Shown: positions 16,726 to 24,102 of the stretch, piece by piece
Position numbering within the stretch: the stretch's first letter is position 1
Layout: every line of letters begins with the position of its first letter
Assembly (NCBI GenBank): GCA_025360585.1
Contig: JANYBW010000054.1
Span: 89,847-129,448 of the forward strand
DNA length: 39,602 bases
Source of the DNA: Actinomycetes bacterium
GTDB lineage: Bacteria > Actinomycetota > Acidimicrobiia > IMCC26256 > PALSA-610
Direction: 5' to 3'
Notes under the pieces: generated by a model
The model's database searches: none
Told to the model about the DNA's origin: nothing
What the model saw: the letters and a program-made list of their open reading frames with translations, nothing else
Translations under genes and position numbers: made by a program

Positions 16726-17622
16726 TTAAGCGATAGCGACGAGATCGATGACGAAGACGAGGGTTTCGTTGGCCTGGATGTCGGTGCTCGGCGGGTTTGC
16801 GCCGTACGCCAACGATCCGGGGATAACAAGGGTTCGGCGGCCACCGACCTTCATGCCAAGCAATCCCTGCGTCCAGCCTTTGATCACGCCGTCGATACTG
16901 AAGTCAATCGTTTTGCCGCGGTCCCACGAAGCATCGAACTGCTTCTTACTGACTTGCCCGACGCCGACATAGTGGACTGTGACCGAATCATGGGCCTTCA
17001 CTTCTGCCCCGGTACCTGCGACATCGTCGGTGATCTTCAGTTCTGTCGCCGCCGTATCGGGAACTTTGACCGTTGGCTTGCCCCGTTTGTTAATCGCTTC
17101 GAGAACCGCCGGATCGGCAGCTTGTTTGATCGCGACCAAATCGATCACAAAGACAAGGGTTTCGTCGGGTTTGATGTCGGGGCTTGTGGGCGATGCTCCG
17201 TACGCAAGCTCGCCGGGAATCACGAGGGTTCGTTGCCCGCCGATCTTCATGCCGACGAGACCCTGCGTCCAACCTTTGATGACCTGATCGATACTGAACG
17301 TTGCCGCTTGTCCGCTATCCCACGAAGCGTCGAATTGTTTGGCCGTGATCTGACCGCAGCCGACATATTGGACGGTGACGGTGTCGTGCGCGACGATCGC
17401 CTGGCCCGTGCCGGCCTTGTTGTCGATGATCTTGAGTTCGGTCGCAGGTTCCGATGGCACCATGACCTTGGGTTTTCCTGCGGCATCGGGTTCGGCGCAC
17501 GCTCGATCGCCTGCCGTGGTCGTGGTTGTGCCCGAGTTGCCCGGACTCGTGGTCGACGACCCGCATGCACTGAGTGCTAACGCGCCGAGAACCAATGAAA
17601 TGTTCAACAATCGAATATGCAT
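16726..17622 (-). CDS. Tandem FKBP-type peptidyl-prolyl isomerase lipoprotein
   Basis: 298 residues. The signal peptide ends in the lipobox LSAC with Cys20, so the mature protein is probably anchored outside the membrane. A Ser/Thr/Gly-rich spacer precedes two FKBP domains of about 115 residues, each with VTVQYVG/VTVHYVG, FDASWD, QGLVGMKIGG/QGLLGMKVGG, RTLVIPG and ETLVFVIDLVA. It should assist folding of exported proteins. The two domains are near-duplicates of each other and of the single domain downstream. Start ATG 17622 follows TAGCCT by eight bases, a candidate leaderless -10. It is divergent from purN. Catalytic fitness of each domain is not checked. Confidence 0.93.
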   Translation of the reverse strand: MHIRLLNISLVLGALALSACGSSTTSPGNSGTTTTTAGDRACAEPDAAGKPKVMVPSEPATELKIIDNKAGTGQAIVAHDTVTVQYVGCGQITAKQFDASWDSGQAATFSIDQVIKGWTQGLVGMKIGGQRTLVIPGELAYGASPTSPDIKPDETLVFVIDLVAIKQAADPAVLEAINKRGKPTVKVPDTAATELKITDDVAGTGAEVKAHDSVTVHYVGVGQVSKKQFDASWDRGKTIDFSIDGVIKGWTQGLLGMKVGGRRTLVIPGSLAYGANPPSTDIQANETLVFVIDLVAIA

Positions 17623-17630
17623 ACGCAGCG

Positions 17631-17636
17631 AGGCTA
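17631..17636 (-). promoter_or_regulatory. Candidate -10 box for the FKBP lipoprotein gene
   Basis: Minus-strand TAGCCT (TANNNT) ends eight bases before ATG 17622. The spacing is slightly longer than the six or seven bases seen for most such boxes here. Confidence 0.3.
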
Positions 17637-17689
17637 CTGGGCGATGAGTCGATTTTCGGGCCGGAGCGATACGGCGGGCATGCTCCGAT

Positions 17690-17695
17690 TAGCTT
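17690..17695 (+). promoter_or_regulatory. Candidate leaderless -10 box for purN
   Basis: TAGCTT (TANNNT) ends exactly six bases before the GTG start of purN at 17702. No ribosome site is visible, which fits a transcript that starts at the start codon. Confidence 0.45.
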
Positions 17696-17701
17696 CAACG
17701 A

Positions 17702-18286
17702 GTGCGGATCGGAGTGCTGGCATCAGGCAGCGGCACCATTTTGGCGGCAATGTTGGAACGAGGCGATCTCCCTATCGTCTCGGTTCTCGTTGACCGCGAA
17801 TGTGGAGCCATCGCGATCGCGCGCGCCCACGGAATCCCAGTTGAGGTCGTCGAGCGAACGCAATTCGGTGGCGAATTCGATCGCGATGCGTACACGCAAC
17901 AGGTCGTGACGGCGCTTGCGCCCCACGACCTTGATCTCATCGCGATGGCGGGCTTCGGCACCATCCTCGAAAAACCGATTCACGACACCTACGCCGGGCG
18001 GATGATCAATACCCATCCCGCGTTGTTGCCGTCGTTCAAAGGCTGGCACGGTGTGCGCGATGCGCTCGCGTACGGCGTCAAGGTGACGGGATGCACCGTG
18101 CACGTCGTGACCCTCGAAGTCGATGACGGACCGATCCTTGCCCAAGTCGCGGTAGACGTATTGGATGGCGATACCGAAACCTCGCTGCACGAACGCATCA
18201 AAGAAGTCGAACGTCATCTCTATCCCGAAGTAATCGCGCGCATCGCTCGCGGTGAAATGTTGCGCACTCCGCGCGCGGGTCGATAA
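17702..18286 (+). CDS. purN: Phosphoribosylglycinamide formyltransferase
   Basis: 194 residues. It transfers the formyl group of 10-formyl-tetrahydrofolate to glycinamide ribonucleotide, step three of purine synthesis. Motifs seen are IGVLASGSGTILAAML (phosphate-binding loop), DLIAMAGFGTILEKP, the catalytic NTHPALLPSFKG (Asn and His) and VDDGPILAQVAVDV (catalytic Asp). The usual S-G-x-G-S-N reads SGSGTI here, a mild departure. Start GTG 17702 follows TAGCTT. It precedes purH with 63 bp between, so the two are probably cotranscribed; imperfect repeats bridge the junction. Confidence 0.95.
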   Translation: MRIGVLASGSGTILAAMLERGDLPIVSVLVDRECGAIAIARAHGIPVEVVERTQFGGEFDRDAYTQQVVTALAPHDLDLIAMAGFGTILEKPIHDTYAGRMINTHPALLPSFKGWHGVRDALAYGVKVTGCTVHVVTLEVDDGPILAQVAVDVLDGDTETSLHERIKEVERHLYPEVIARIARGEMLRTPRAGR

Positions 18287-18336
18287 TGCGCGCACCACGC
18301 GCGGGTCCATAAATGCGCGCTCCGCGCGCGGCGAAT
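18261..18336 (+). repeat. Imperfect triple tandem repeat (about 26 bp) across the purN stop
   Basis: Three units starting at 18261, 18287 and 18314, each of the form TGCGCG-CTCCGCGCGCGG-GTC-ATAA with small changes. The purN stop TAA closes the first unit, so unit 1 encodes the last residues (RTPRAGR) and units 2-3 are intergenic. The GC-alternating core can form short hairpins (GCGCG-CTC-CGCGC), which might affect the purN-purH junction. Confidence 0.65.
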
Positions 18337-18349
18337 TGAGAGTGAAGTT

Positions 18350-19891
18350 ATGAGTATCAAAATTGAACGAGCGCTGCTCAGCGTCTACGACAAGACGGGT
18401 CTTGCGGAATTCGCGCGCGGACTACATGACCTTGGTGTCGAGCTCGTGTCGTCGCGCAGCACTTCTGCCGTATTGCGTGAAGCTGGCCTGCCGGTAACCG
18501 ATGTTGGCGATGTCACCGGCGTTCCGCCGATCCTGGATCACCGAGTCGTCACGTTGCACCCGAAGATCCACGGCGGGCTCCTCGCCGAACCAACGAAGCC
18601 CGAACACATTGCCGATATGGCGGAATATGGCATTGCGCCATTCCAACTCGTCGTATCGAATCTGTATCCATTCGGCAGCGACACCGCAGGATTCGAACAC
18701 GGCGACGGCGCCGTTGACCTCATCGATATCGGTGGCCCCGCGATGACGCGTGCCGCCGCCAAGAATCACAAATACGTCACGATCGTCACCGCGATTGAGC
18801 AGTACGCCACCTTGTTGGCCGAACTGCAAGCCAACGCTGGGGTCGTGAGTCTCGACACTCGCCGTGCCCATGCACTGGAGGCCTTCGCGCTGACCGCGGC
18901 CTACGACGCCAACATTGTTGCATGGTTCCAAGAAGGAATCGCTCAACCCAAGCACATCGATCTCGCGCTCGAACGCACCGATGAAGTGCTTCGGTACGGT
19001 GAAAACCCGCATCAAGCAGGAGCGCGCTACCGCGTGCGCGGCACCGCAAGTTGGTTCGACACGATCGAACAACACTCGGGCGTTGCGCTCAGCTACCTGA
19101 ATCTCTACGACGCCGACGCGGCCTGGAAGTGCGCGTTCGATCTCGGTGATACTCCCGCGTGTGCGATTATCAAACACGCCAACCCGTGCGGTGCCGCGAT
19201 CGCCGGCGACCTGGCTACCGCCTACCAAAGTGCACTCGAATGCGATGAACGCAGCGCATTCGGTGGCATCGTCGCCGTGAACCGAATCGTTGATGCTGCG
19301 ACCGTGGAAAAAATGGTCGCCGGCCCCCAAGCCGATGTCGTGATCGCCCCCGGATATGCGCCCGGTGTCATCGATCAACTTCGCACTCGACGCAAAAACA
19401 CGCGGCTCATCACCGCAGCACCGCCAACGCCGTGGACCACCGACATCCGTCAAGTCTCCGGCGGCTTTCTCATCCAAGACCCTCATCACTTCGCGGCGAC
19501 CCGCGACACCTGGAAGGTCGTCACGAAAAACTCACCCACCGAAGACCAGTGGCGCGACCTCGCCGTCGCCTGGCGCCTCGTCGGCCACGTGAAGAGCAAC
19601 GCGATCGTGTTGGTGAAGGACGGCGTGGCGTGGGGAATCGGCGCCGGCCAACAAAACCGCGTCGAATCCGGCGAGATTGCGTCGAAGAAAGCCAACGGCC
19701 GGGCCCAAGGCGGTGCGTGTGCCAGCGACGCCTTCTACCCATTCCCCGACGGTGTCGAAGCCGCTGCCAACGCCGGAGTTTCCGCAGTTATCCAACCCGG
19801 CGGCTCAGTACGCGACGAAGCAGTGATCAAACGAGCCGACGAACTCGGACTCGCCATGGTCTTCACCGGAGAACGCCACTTCCTGCACTAA
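18350..19891 (+). CDS. purH: Bifunctional AICAR transformylase / IMP cyclohydrolase
   Basis: 513 residues, full length. It performs the last two steps of IMP synthesis. The N-terminal cyclohydrolase domain starts [20 protein letters not shown] and has [15 protein letters not shown] and NLYPF. The transformylase domain carries [10 protein letters not shown], the catalytic [21 protein letters not shown] and the ending [41 protein letters not shown] in the family order. Start ATG 18350 follows GAGAGTGAAG. A 51-bp palindrome seven bases beyond the stop may act as terminator. It shares the 10-formyl-THF supply with purN through folD downstream. Confidence 0.97.
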   Translation: MSIKIERALLSVYDKTGLAEFARGLHDLGVELVSSRSTSAVLREAGLPVTDVGDVTGVPPILDHRVVTLHPKIHGGLLAEPTKPEHIADMAEYGIAPFQLVVSNLYPFGSDTAGFEHGDGAVDLIDIGGPAMTRAAAKNHKYVTIVTAIEQYATLLAELQANAGVVSLDTRRAHALEAFALTAAYDANIVAWFQEGIAQPKHIDLALERTDEVLRYGENPHQAGARYRVRGTASWFDTIEQHSGVALSYLNLYDADAAWKCAFDLGDTPACAIIKHANPCGAAIAGDLATAYQSALECDERSAFGGIVAVNRIVDAATVEKMVAGPQADVVIAPGYAPGVIDQLRTRRKNTRLITAAPPTPWTTDIRQVSGGFLIQDPHHFAATRDTWKVVTKNSPTEDQWRDLAVAWRLVGHVKSNAIVLVKDGVAWGIGAGQQNRVESGEIASKKANGRAQGGACASDAFYPFPDGVEAAANAGVSAVIQPGGSVRDEAVIKRADELGLAMVFTGERHFLH

Positions 19892-19897
19892 AACCCC

Positions 19898-19948
19898 CGT
19901 CCGTTGTACCGATAAGCACGTTAAACGTGCTTATCGGTACAACGGACA
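19898..19948. repeat. 51-bp palindrome, copy 2 (also a possible terminator)
   Basis: The same element as 6361-6411. Here 24 base pairs are perfect and only the outermost pair is lost. One internal position differs in both arms in a compensating way: TACGGATAAG/CTTATCCGTA at the first site is TACCGATAAG/CTTATCGGTA here. That keeps the hairpin intact. It lies just after purH and before the folD promoter. Confidence 0.85.
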
Positions 19949-19987
19949 GATGGGTTGGCGGGTCGGGGCTGAGCTTGGATCCGCCGG

Positions 19988-19993
19988 TAAGTT
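19988..19993 (+). promoter_or_regulatory. Candidate leaderless -10 box for folD
   Basis: TAAGTT (TANNNT) ends six bases before the GTG start of folD at 20000; no ribosome site is visible. Suggests a separate promoter after the purH palindrome. Confidence 0.45.
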
Positions 19994-19999
19994 TGTGGC

Positions 20000-20866
20000 G
20001 TGACCGCACAGATGATGCCTGGTGCTCCAGTTGCTGAAGCCGTATTTGCGGCCTTGCAACCTCGGATCGATGCGCTGCTCGGCAAGGGTTATCGCCCCGG
20101 GCTTGGCACAATTCTGGTGGGCAACGAGAGTGCCAGCGCCGGGTATATCCGCATGAAGATGGAAAAGGCCGCGCAACTCGGTTGTGCTTCGCCGCATATT
20201 CATTTGGGCGATGACGCGACCCAAGCTGATGTGCTCGCGGCCATTCGCGAGTTCAATGAAGATCCTCGCGTCGACGCCATGCTTATGCAACACCCGACGC
20301 CGCCGCAGATCGATTTCGACGCCGCGCTGCTCACCATCGACCCCAACAAAGACGTCGATGGGCTACACCCCGAAAACGTTGGCCGACTGGCCCTCGGCAT
20401 GCCCGGTCCGGTCAGTTGTACGCCCGCAGGAATTGAAGCATTGCTCGCGCACTACGACGTGAATATCAGCGGTCGTGATGTTGTGATTCTTGGACGCGGC
20501 ACTACGCTCGGCCGTCCGCTTGCGCTGCTGTTGTCGCAGAAGCGCCCGACCGCAAATGCTGCCGTTACTGTCGTGCACACAGGTGTACCGAATTGGTCGG
20601 ACTACACGCGGCGGGGCGAAGTGATTATTGCGGCCGCGGGAGTGCCCGGAATTTTGCAACCGGAACACATTTCTCCGGGCTGCGTTGTGGTCGGTGGCGG
20701 CGTTCGTTACGAAGGCAGAAAACTTCTTCCGGACGTCGACGAATCGTGCGAAGCGGTTGCGGGATTTATCACGCCGCGTGTCGGCGGAGTCGGACCGACC
20801 ACGATCGCAATGTTGTTCAAGAACTTCATCGATGCGGCTGAGCGCAACGCCGGACTCGCGGTATGA
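20000..20866 (+). CDS. folD: Bifunctional methylenetetrahydrofolate dehydrogenase / cyclohydrolase
   Basis: 288 residues. It makes 10-formyl-tetrahydrofolate from 5,10-methylene-THF with NADP+ and so feeds purN and purH. LGTILVGNESASAGYIRMKMEKAAQLG holds the Y-x3-K active site; the conserved 'QLPLP' region is present but altered to MQHPTPPQ; DPNKDVDGLHPENVGRLALG, CTPAGIEALL and the Rossmann motif VILGRGTTLGRPLALLL follow, ending VGGVGPTTIAMLFKN. The QLPLP change is unusual but near actinobacterial variants. GTG 20000 is the start, six bases after TAAGTT. The next gene overlaps its stop by four bases (ATGA). Confidence 0.95.
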   Translation: MTAQMMPGAPVAEAVFAALQPRIDALLGKGYRPGLGTILVGNESASAGYIRMKMEKAAQLGCASPHIHLGDDATQADVLAAIREFNEDPRVDAMLMQHPTPPQIDFDAALLTIDPNKDVDGLHPENVGRLALGMPGPVSCTPAGIEALLAHYDVNISGRDVVILGRGTTLGRPLALLLSQKRPTANAAVTVVHTGVPNWSDYTRRGEVIIAAAGVPGILQPEHISPGCVVVGGGVRYEGRKLLPDVDESCEAVAGFITPRVGGVGPTTIAMLFKNFIDAAERNAGLAV

Positions 20867-21129
20867 GTTTCGACATCGTCCCGCCGCCTCCGCCGTATCG
20901 TCCCGTTCCACCGTCGCCTCCGAAACCGGCTGTGGCCCAGTGCACATTGTGCGAAACCCCAATAACTACCGGGTCGAATCGCTGTACTGAGTGCGGGCTC
21001 TATCAGGAACTTGGTCCCGAAAAGCCCAACCCGTTTCGTCAACGCACCGCGGTTCTCGTCGCGGGAGCCTTGTCGGCGGTGTATTTAATTGTGCTGGGAA
21101 TTGTGGCGATCATTCCCCACGCTCGATAG
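20863..21129 (+). CDS. Small zinc-ribbon membrane protein
   Basis: 88 residues. A proline-rich N-terminus (about residues 7-22) is followed by a C-x2-C...C-x2-C zinc ribbon (Cys27, Cys30, Cys41, Cys44), then a single membrane helix (VLVAGALSAVYLIVLGIVAII) near the C-terminus. Its ATG overlaps the folD stop (ATGA), so it should be translated together with folD. I cannot assign a function; such proteins are common in Actinobacteria as conserved hypotheticals. The J-domain gene follows seven bases downstream. Confidence 0.8.
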   Translation: MSFDIVPPPPPYRPVPPSPPKPAVAQCTLCETPITTGSNRCTECGLYQELGPEKPNPFRQRTAVLVAGALSAVYLIVLGIVAIIPHAR

Positions 21130-21136
21130 CCGAACG

Positions 21137-21946
21137 ATGGCCGACGACCCGACCGTGCTTGCAGAGTTGGTGGTTCGCCACACTCGGCGCACGATGCCCA
21201 CGCGCCGTGTGGCCTTAGGAACCGCGTACCTGCCCATGTCGGGAACGGCGTATGGCGCGTTGTTGCTCGGCGCAGTCGCGCATCAACGCATTGATTCGCT
21301 CGACGAAGACCAAATCGAACTGATTCCAGCGCTGTTGCACGCCGCCGCAGGCGAACTCGAAGTTCCCGGAATCGCTTTGTGGTTCCGCATGCAAACCGAT
21401 GTGCAAGGGCTCGATCGCAGTCAGCACCGAGTCGTCCAGGAGCACGGTACGGTCATCGTCGAACTTGATATTCATGGGGCCGCGACTCCACAGATCGTCG
21501 GCGCGATCATGGCCGCGGCGTCACTCCCACCCACTCCGCGCGTTGCCGCGCTGCAAGCAATTATGCGTGCGACCGAAGGCCGTTTCCGATATCCCCGCGG
21601 GGTGCTCATCCGCCGACTGGTCGAAGGTATTCCCGCTGAGGTTCCGTGGGCGCCCGGTGTGACCTGGAAGCAAGGAAAGCCAAGTTCCGAATCAATATGG
21701 GACGGCATCGCATCGGACCGCCGTTGGGCCATGGGCATTCTCGGCTGCGCACCAGAGTTCGCGCTCGACCGCGACGATGTGAACAAACGATTCCGCATGT
21801 TGCTGCGCGATGCTCATCCCGATAGCGGTGGAGCGGATCTGGGCGCCGCTGATCGCATCGCCGAAATACGCGAAGCCCGTGAACTGCTGTTGAGCGAGCT
21901 CGACTACGACGAAGCCGCTTCGGCGCACATCGCGGCCGGAGACTAA
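21137..21946 (+). CDS. Protein with C-terminal J-domain
   Basis: 269 residues. The last 65 hold a J-domain-like unit: DRDDVNKRFRMLLRDAHPDSGG with the HPD tripeptide, then a helix IAEIREARELLLSEL. The first 200 residues are of no family I recognise; they contain no membrane segment. The HPD loop suggests it recruits an Hsp70 (DnaK), but the gene is not beside dnaK or grpE. ATG 21137 is taken as start because it follows the preceding gene by seven bases; earlier starts overlap that gene. Cluster order folD - zinc ribbon - J-domain - mdh implies cotranscription, perhaps with a general housekeeping role. Confidence 0.78.
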   Translation: MADDPTVLAELVVRHTRRTMPTRRVALGTAYLPMSGTAYGALLLGAVAHQRIDSLDEDQIELIPALLHAAAGELEVPGIALWFRMQTDVQGLDRSQHRVVQEHGTVIVELDIHGAATPQIVGAIMAAASLPPTPRVAALQAIMRATEGRFRYPRGVLIRRLVEGIPAEVPWAPGVTWKQGKPSSESIWDGIASDRRWAMGILGCAPEFALDRDDVNKRFRMLLRDAHPDSGGADLGAADRIAEIREARELLLSELDYDEAASAHIAAGD

Positions 21947-22046
21947 TTTCGGGTCACCGATTTCGGGACGATTTTGATGCCCGGAGCCGAACCTTCCCAA
22001 CGTGTTCTTCAATGTTCTGCTGACCATTTGCTACGAGGTTGATCTG

Positions 22047-23036
22047 ATGAAAGCTCCTGTTCGTGTTGCCGTCACTGGTGCTGCTGGCCAAATCGGTTAC
22101 AGCCTGTTGTTTCGTATCGCGAGTGGTGCGATGCTGGGTGCCGATCAACCGGTGATCCTGCACCTGCTCGAGGTGCCACAAGCGCTCGGCGCGCTCGGCG
22201 GTGTCGTGATGGAACTCGACGATTGCGCGTTCCCCTTGCTCGCGGGCACGGTGGCAACGGACGATCCGTACAAAGCGTTTGAAGGCGTGAACTACGCACT
22301 GCTCGTTGGGTCCGTGCCCCGCAAAGACGGTATGGAACGCAGCGACCTTCTCAAAATCAACGGCGGCATTTTCACGACCCAAGGCCAAGCGCTGAGCGCA
22401 GGTGCGGCTGACGACATTCGCATTCTCGTCGTCGGCAACCCAGCGAACACGAACTGCCTCATCGCAATGAACAATGCGCCCGCGATCGATAGCTCACGGT
22501 TCACTGCGATGACGCGCCTCGATCACAACCGTGCGATGGCGCAGCTCGCGCAACGCACGTCGACGACCGTAAACGACATCACCAAGATGACGATCTGGGG
22601 CAACCATTCAGCAACGCAATTCCCGGACATCTACCACACCGAAGTCAATGGCAACAACGCCTACGAACTCGTGAACGATCACGCCTGGTACGAAGGCGAG
22701 TACATCCCGACGGTGCAACAACGCGGTGCCGCGATTATCAAAGCCCGCGGCCTTTCCAGCGCAGCGAGTGCTGCCAACGCCGCGATCGATCATGTGCATG
22801 ATTGGGCCCTCGGTTCGCCAATGGGTGATTGGGTCAGCATGGGTGTTTGTTCCGATGGCTCCTACGGCACCGACGAAGGCCTCATCTCATCGTTTCCGAT
22901 CACAACGAACAGCGGCGAGTGGGAGATCACCCAGGGCCTCGAAATCAACGAGTTCGCGGCCGAGCGGATCGCGAAATCGGTCAACGAACTTCGCGAGGAA
23001 CGCGACGCAGTACGTGAACTTGGCCTGATCTCATAG
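22047..23036 (+). CDS. mdh: Malate dehydrogenase
   Basis: 329 residues, matching the cytosolic-type NAD-dependent enzyme of Actinobacteria. It oxidises malate to oxaloacetate. Visible motifs: Rossmann loop [19 protein letters not shown], the substrate arginine loop [37 protein letters not shown] and the catalytic-histidine segment [12 protein letters not shown]. The frame continues upstream, but ATG 22047 has a GAGG ribosome site ten bases before it, and conserved sequence begins within ten residues. A hairpin at 23064-23088 separates it from the convergent exported-protein gene. Confidence 0.96.
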   Translation: MKAPVRVAVTGAAGQIGYSLLFRIASGAMLGADQPVILHLLEVPQALGALGGVVMELDDCAFPLLAGTVATDDPYKAFEGVNYALLVGSVPRKDGMERSDLLKINGGIFTTQGQALSAGAADDIRILVVGNPANTNCLIAMNNAPAIDSSRFTAMTRLDHNRAMAQLAQRTSTTVNDITKMTIWGNHSATQFPDIYHTEVNGNNAYELVNDHAWYEGEYIPTVQQRGAAIIKARGLSSAASAANAAIDHVHDWALGSPMGDWVSMGVCSDGSYGTDEGLISSFPITTNSGEWEITQGLEINEFAAERIAKSVNELREERDAVRELGLIS

Positions 23037-23063
23037 TGTTGGCCGTTGGCCGAGCCGCTGAAA

Positions 23064-23088
23064 TCGGGAGCGGCTACATCGCTCCCGA
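23064..23088. terminator. Candidate hairpin terminator between mdh and the exported-protein gene
   Basis: Nine-base perfect stem TCGGGAGCG / CGCTCCCGA around a seven-base loop GCTACAT, lying between the convergent stops at 23036 and 23074; the minus-strand stop sits in the loop. No T-tract is seen on either side, so this is a structural call only. Confidence 0.5.
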
Positions 23089-23991
23089 GATCATGAAAGC
23101 AAACGGATCGCGACAACCGGCAAACAGCCATACGTGCAGCATGCGCGACGACGTTGGTGTGTGAGAATGCCAAGCCGTCAGCGGTCCTGCGGGCTGGCGC
23201 AGTGTCGTACCGGCTGACTCGAAGAAGTACACGCCCATCAATGTCGCGTGACCTGCCGCATCGAAGTGATACGCAAGCCCCTCAGGGTTGGTTGGGTCAG
23301 CAACACCGGCGGTGTTGTTCCAGTTGACGTAGTGCTGTATGTACTGGCCAGCGGGATCGCTGCCGGGTCGAAAATTGTTGGCCTTGGCCACATTGATGTT
23401 GCCGTATTTTGCGTTCGCCGCCGCGACTGCGTTGTAAAACGCGTGCGCGTTCGCACAATCGCTCGCGGTGACTGCTCGCCCACCGGTGTTGTCGTAGATC
23501 GTGAGCTGGGGCGCGGCGACTCGGGTAATCCAACCGTTGCAGTAGCTGCCGGCGTGGGTTGAACCGCCGCGAACGATCGTCGTTCGGGTTGGCGCTGTGG
23601 CTGGCGGGCTTGCGACACCCACATTGCCCGGCAGCGAAGTGCGCGGTGGTCGCGTGGCCACCGGTGGTTGTATCGCGTTGGTTGTGTGGGGTGGGGCGCC
23701 ATGATCCATGCCCACCATGGACCCAGTCCTAGGGGTTGTTGAGTGGACGACCGTGGGGCTGCTGGCAGCAGTGTGCCGTGAAGCGAAGGTAGGCGGCGCT
23801 GTGCCAACGGAACCTGATGTTTCTGGGTGATTCGAGGCAACGCCGGCGGGCGACGGCGGCCTGGCGGCCTGGTGGCCCGAGACTTGCACTGTGCCACTCG
23901 GCGCCAACGCGATGACCGTGCCGGCCATCAGTAAGCCTGCGACGCCGAAGCGTATTGCGTAGCTTCGAACACGATCGCGGTGTGAACTCAT
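23074..23991 (-). CDS. Exported protein, unknown function
   Basis: 305 residues. A short basic N-terminus and one hydrophobic segment (about residues 14-30) form a signal peptide or anchor; there is no lipobox. About 110 residues of Pro/Thr/Ser-rich linker follow (including MVGMDHGAPPHTT), then a C-terminal domain of about 160 residues. That domain ends with a histidine- and tryptophan-rich stretch: AYHFDAAGHATLMGVYFFE, LTAWHSHTPTSSRMLHVW and PFAF. The His placement could bind a metal, but I cannot name a family. It is transcribed away from the molybdopterin oxidoreductase gene, with about 110 bp between starts. Confidence 0.75.
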   Translation of the reverse strand: MSSHRDRVRSYAIRFGVAGLLMAGTVIALAPSGTVQVSGHQAARPPSPAGVASNHPETSGSVGTAPPTFASRHTAASSPTVVHSTTPRTGSMVGMDHGAPPHTTNAIQPPVATRPPRTSLPGNVGVASPPATAPTRTTIVRGGSTHAGSYCNGWITRVAAPQLTIYDNTGGRAVTASDCANAHAFYNAVAAANAKYGNINVAKANNFRPGSDPAGQYIQHYVNWNNTAGVADPTNPEGLAYHFDAAGHATLMGVYFFESAGTTLRQPAGPLTAWHSHTPTSSRMLHVWLFAGCRDPFAFMISGAM

Positions 23992-24102
23992 GCCGATTGA
24001 TTCGGCAATTCGTACAAACCGCTGAGGCGCGAACGCAAACTCTTGTCAAGATCTTGGCAATTCGCGAGCCCAACAGAGGCCGAAAGCGCGAGAATCAACG
24101 CC

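Noticed and set aside
16684-16728. Programmed stop read-through joining the two FKBP genes
   Set aside because: The gap being open by chance is likely (14 codons), no read-through context or stimulatory structure is seen, and the downstream gene has its own ATG; kept only as a question of origin.
18422-19489. Open frame on the minus strand opposite purH
   Set aside because: Shadow of purH; the purH motifs are unambiguous.
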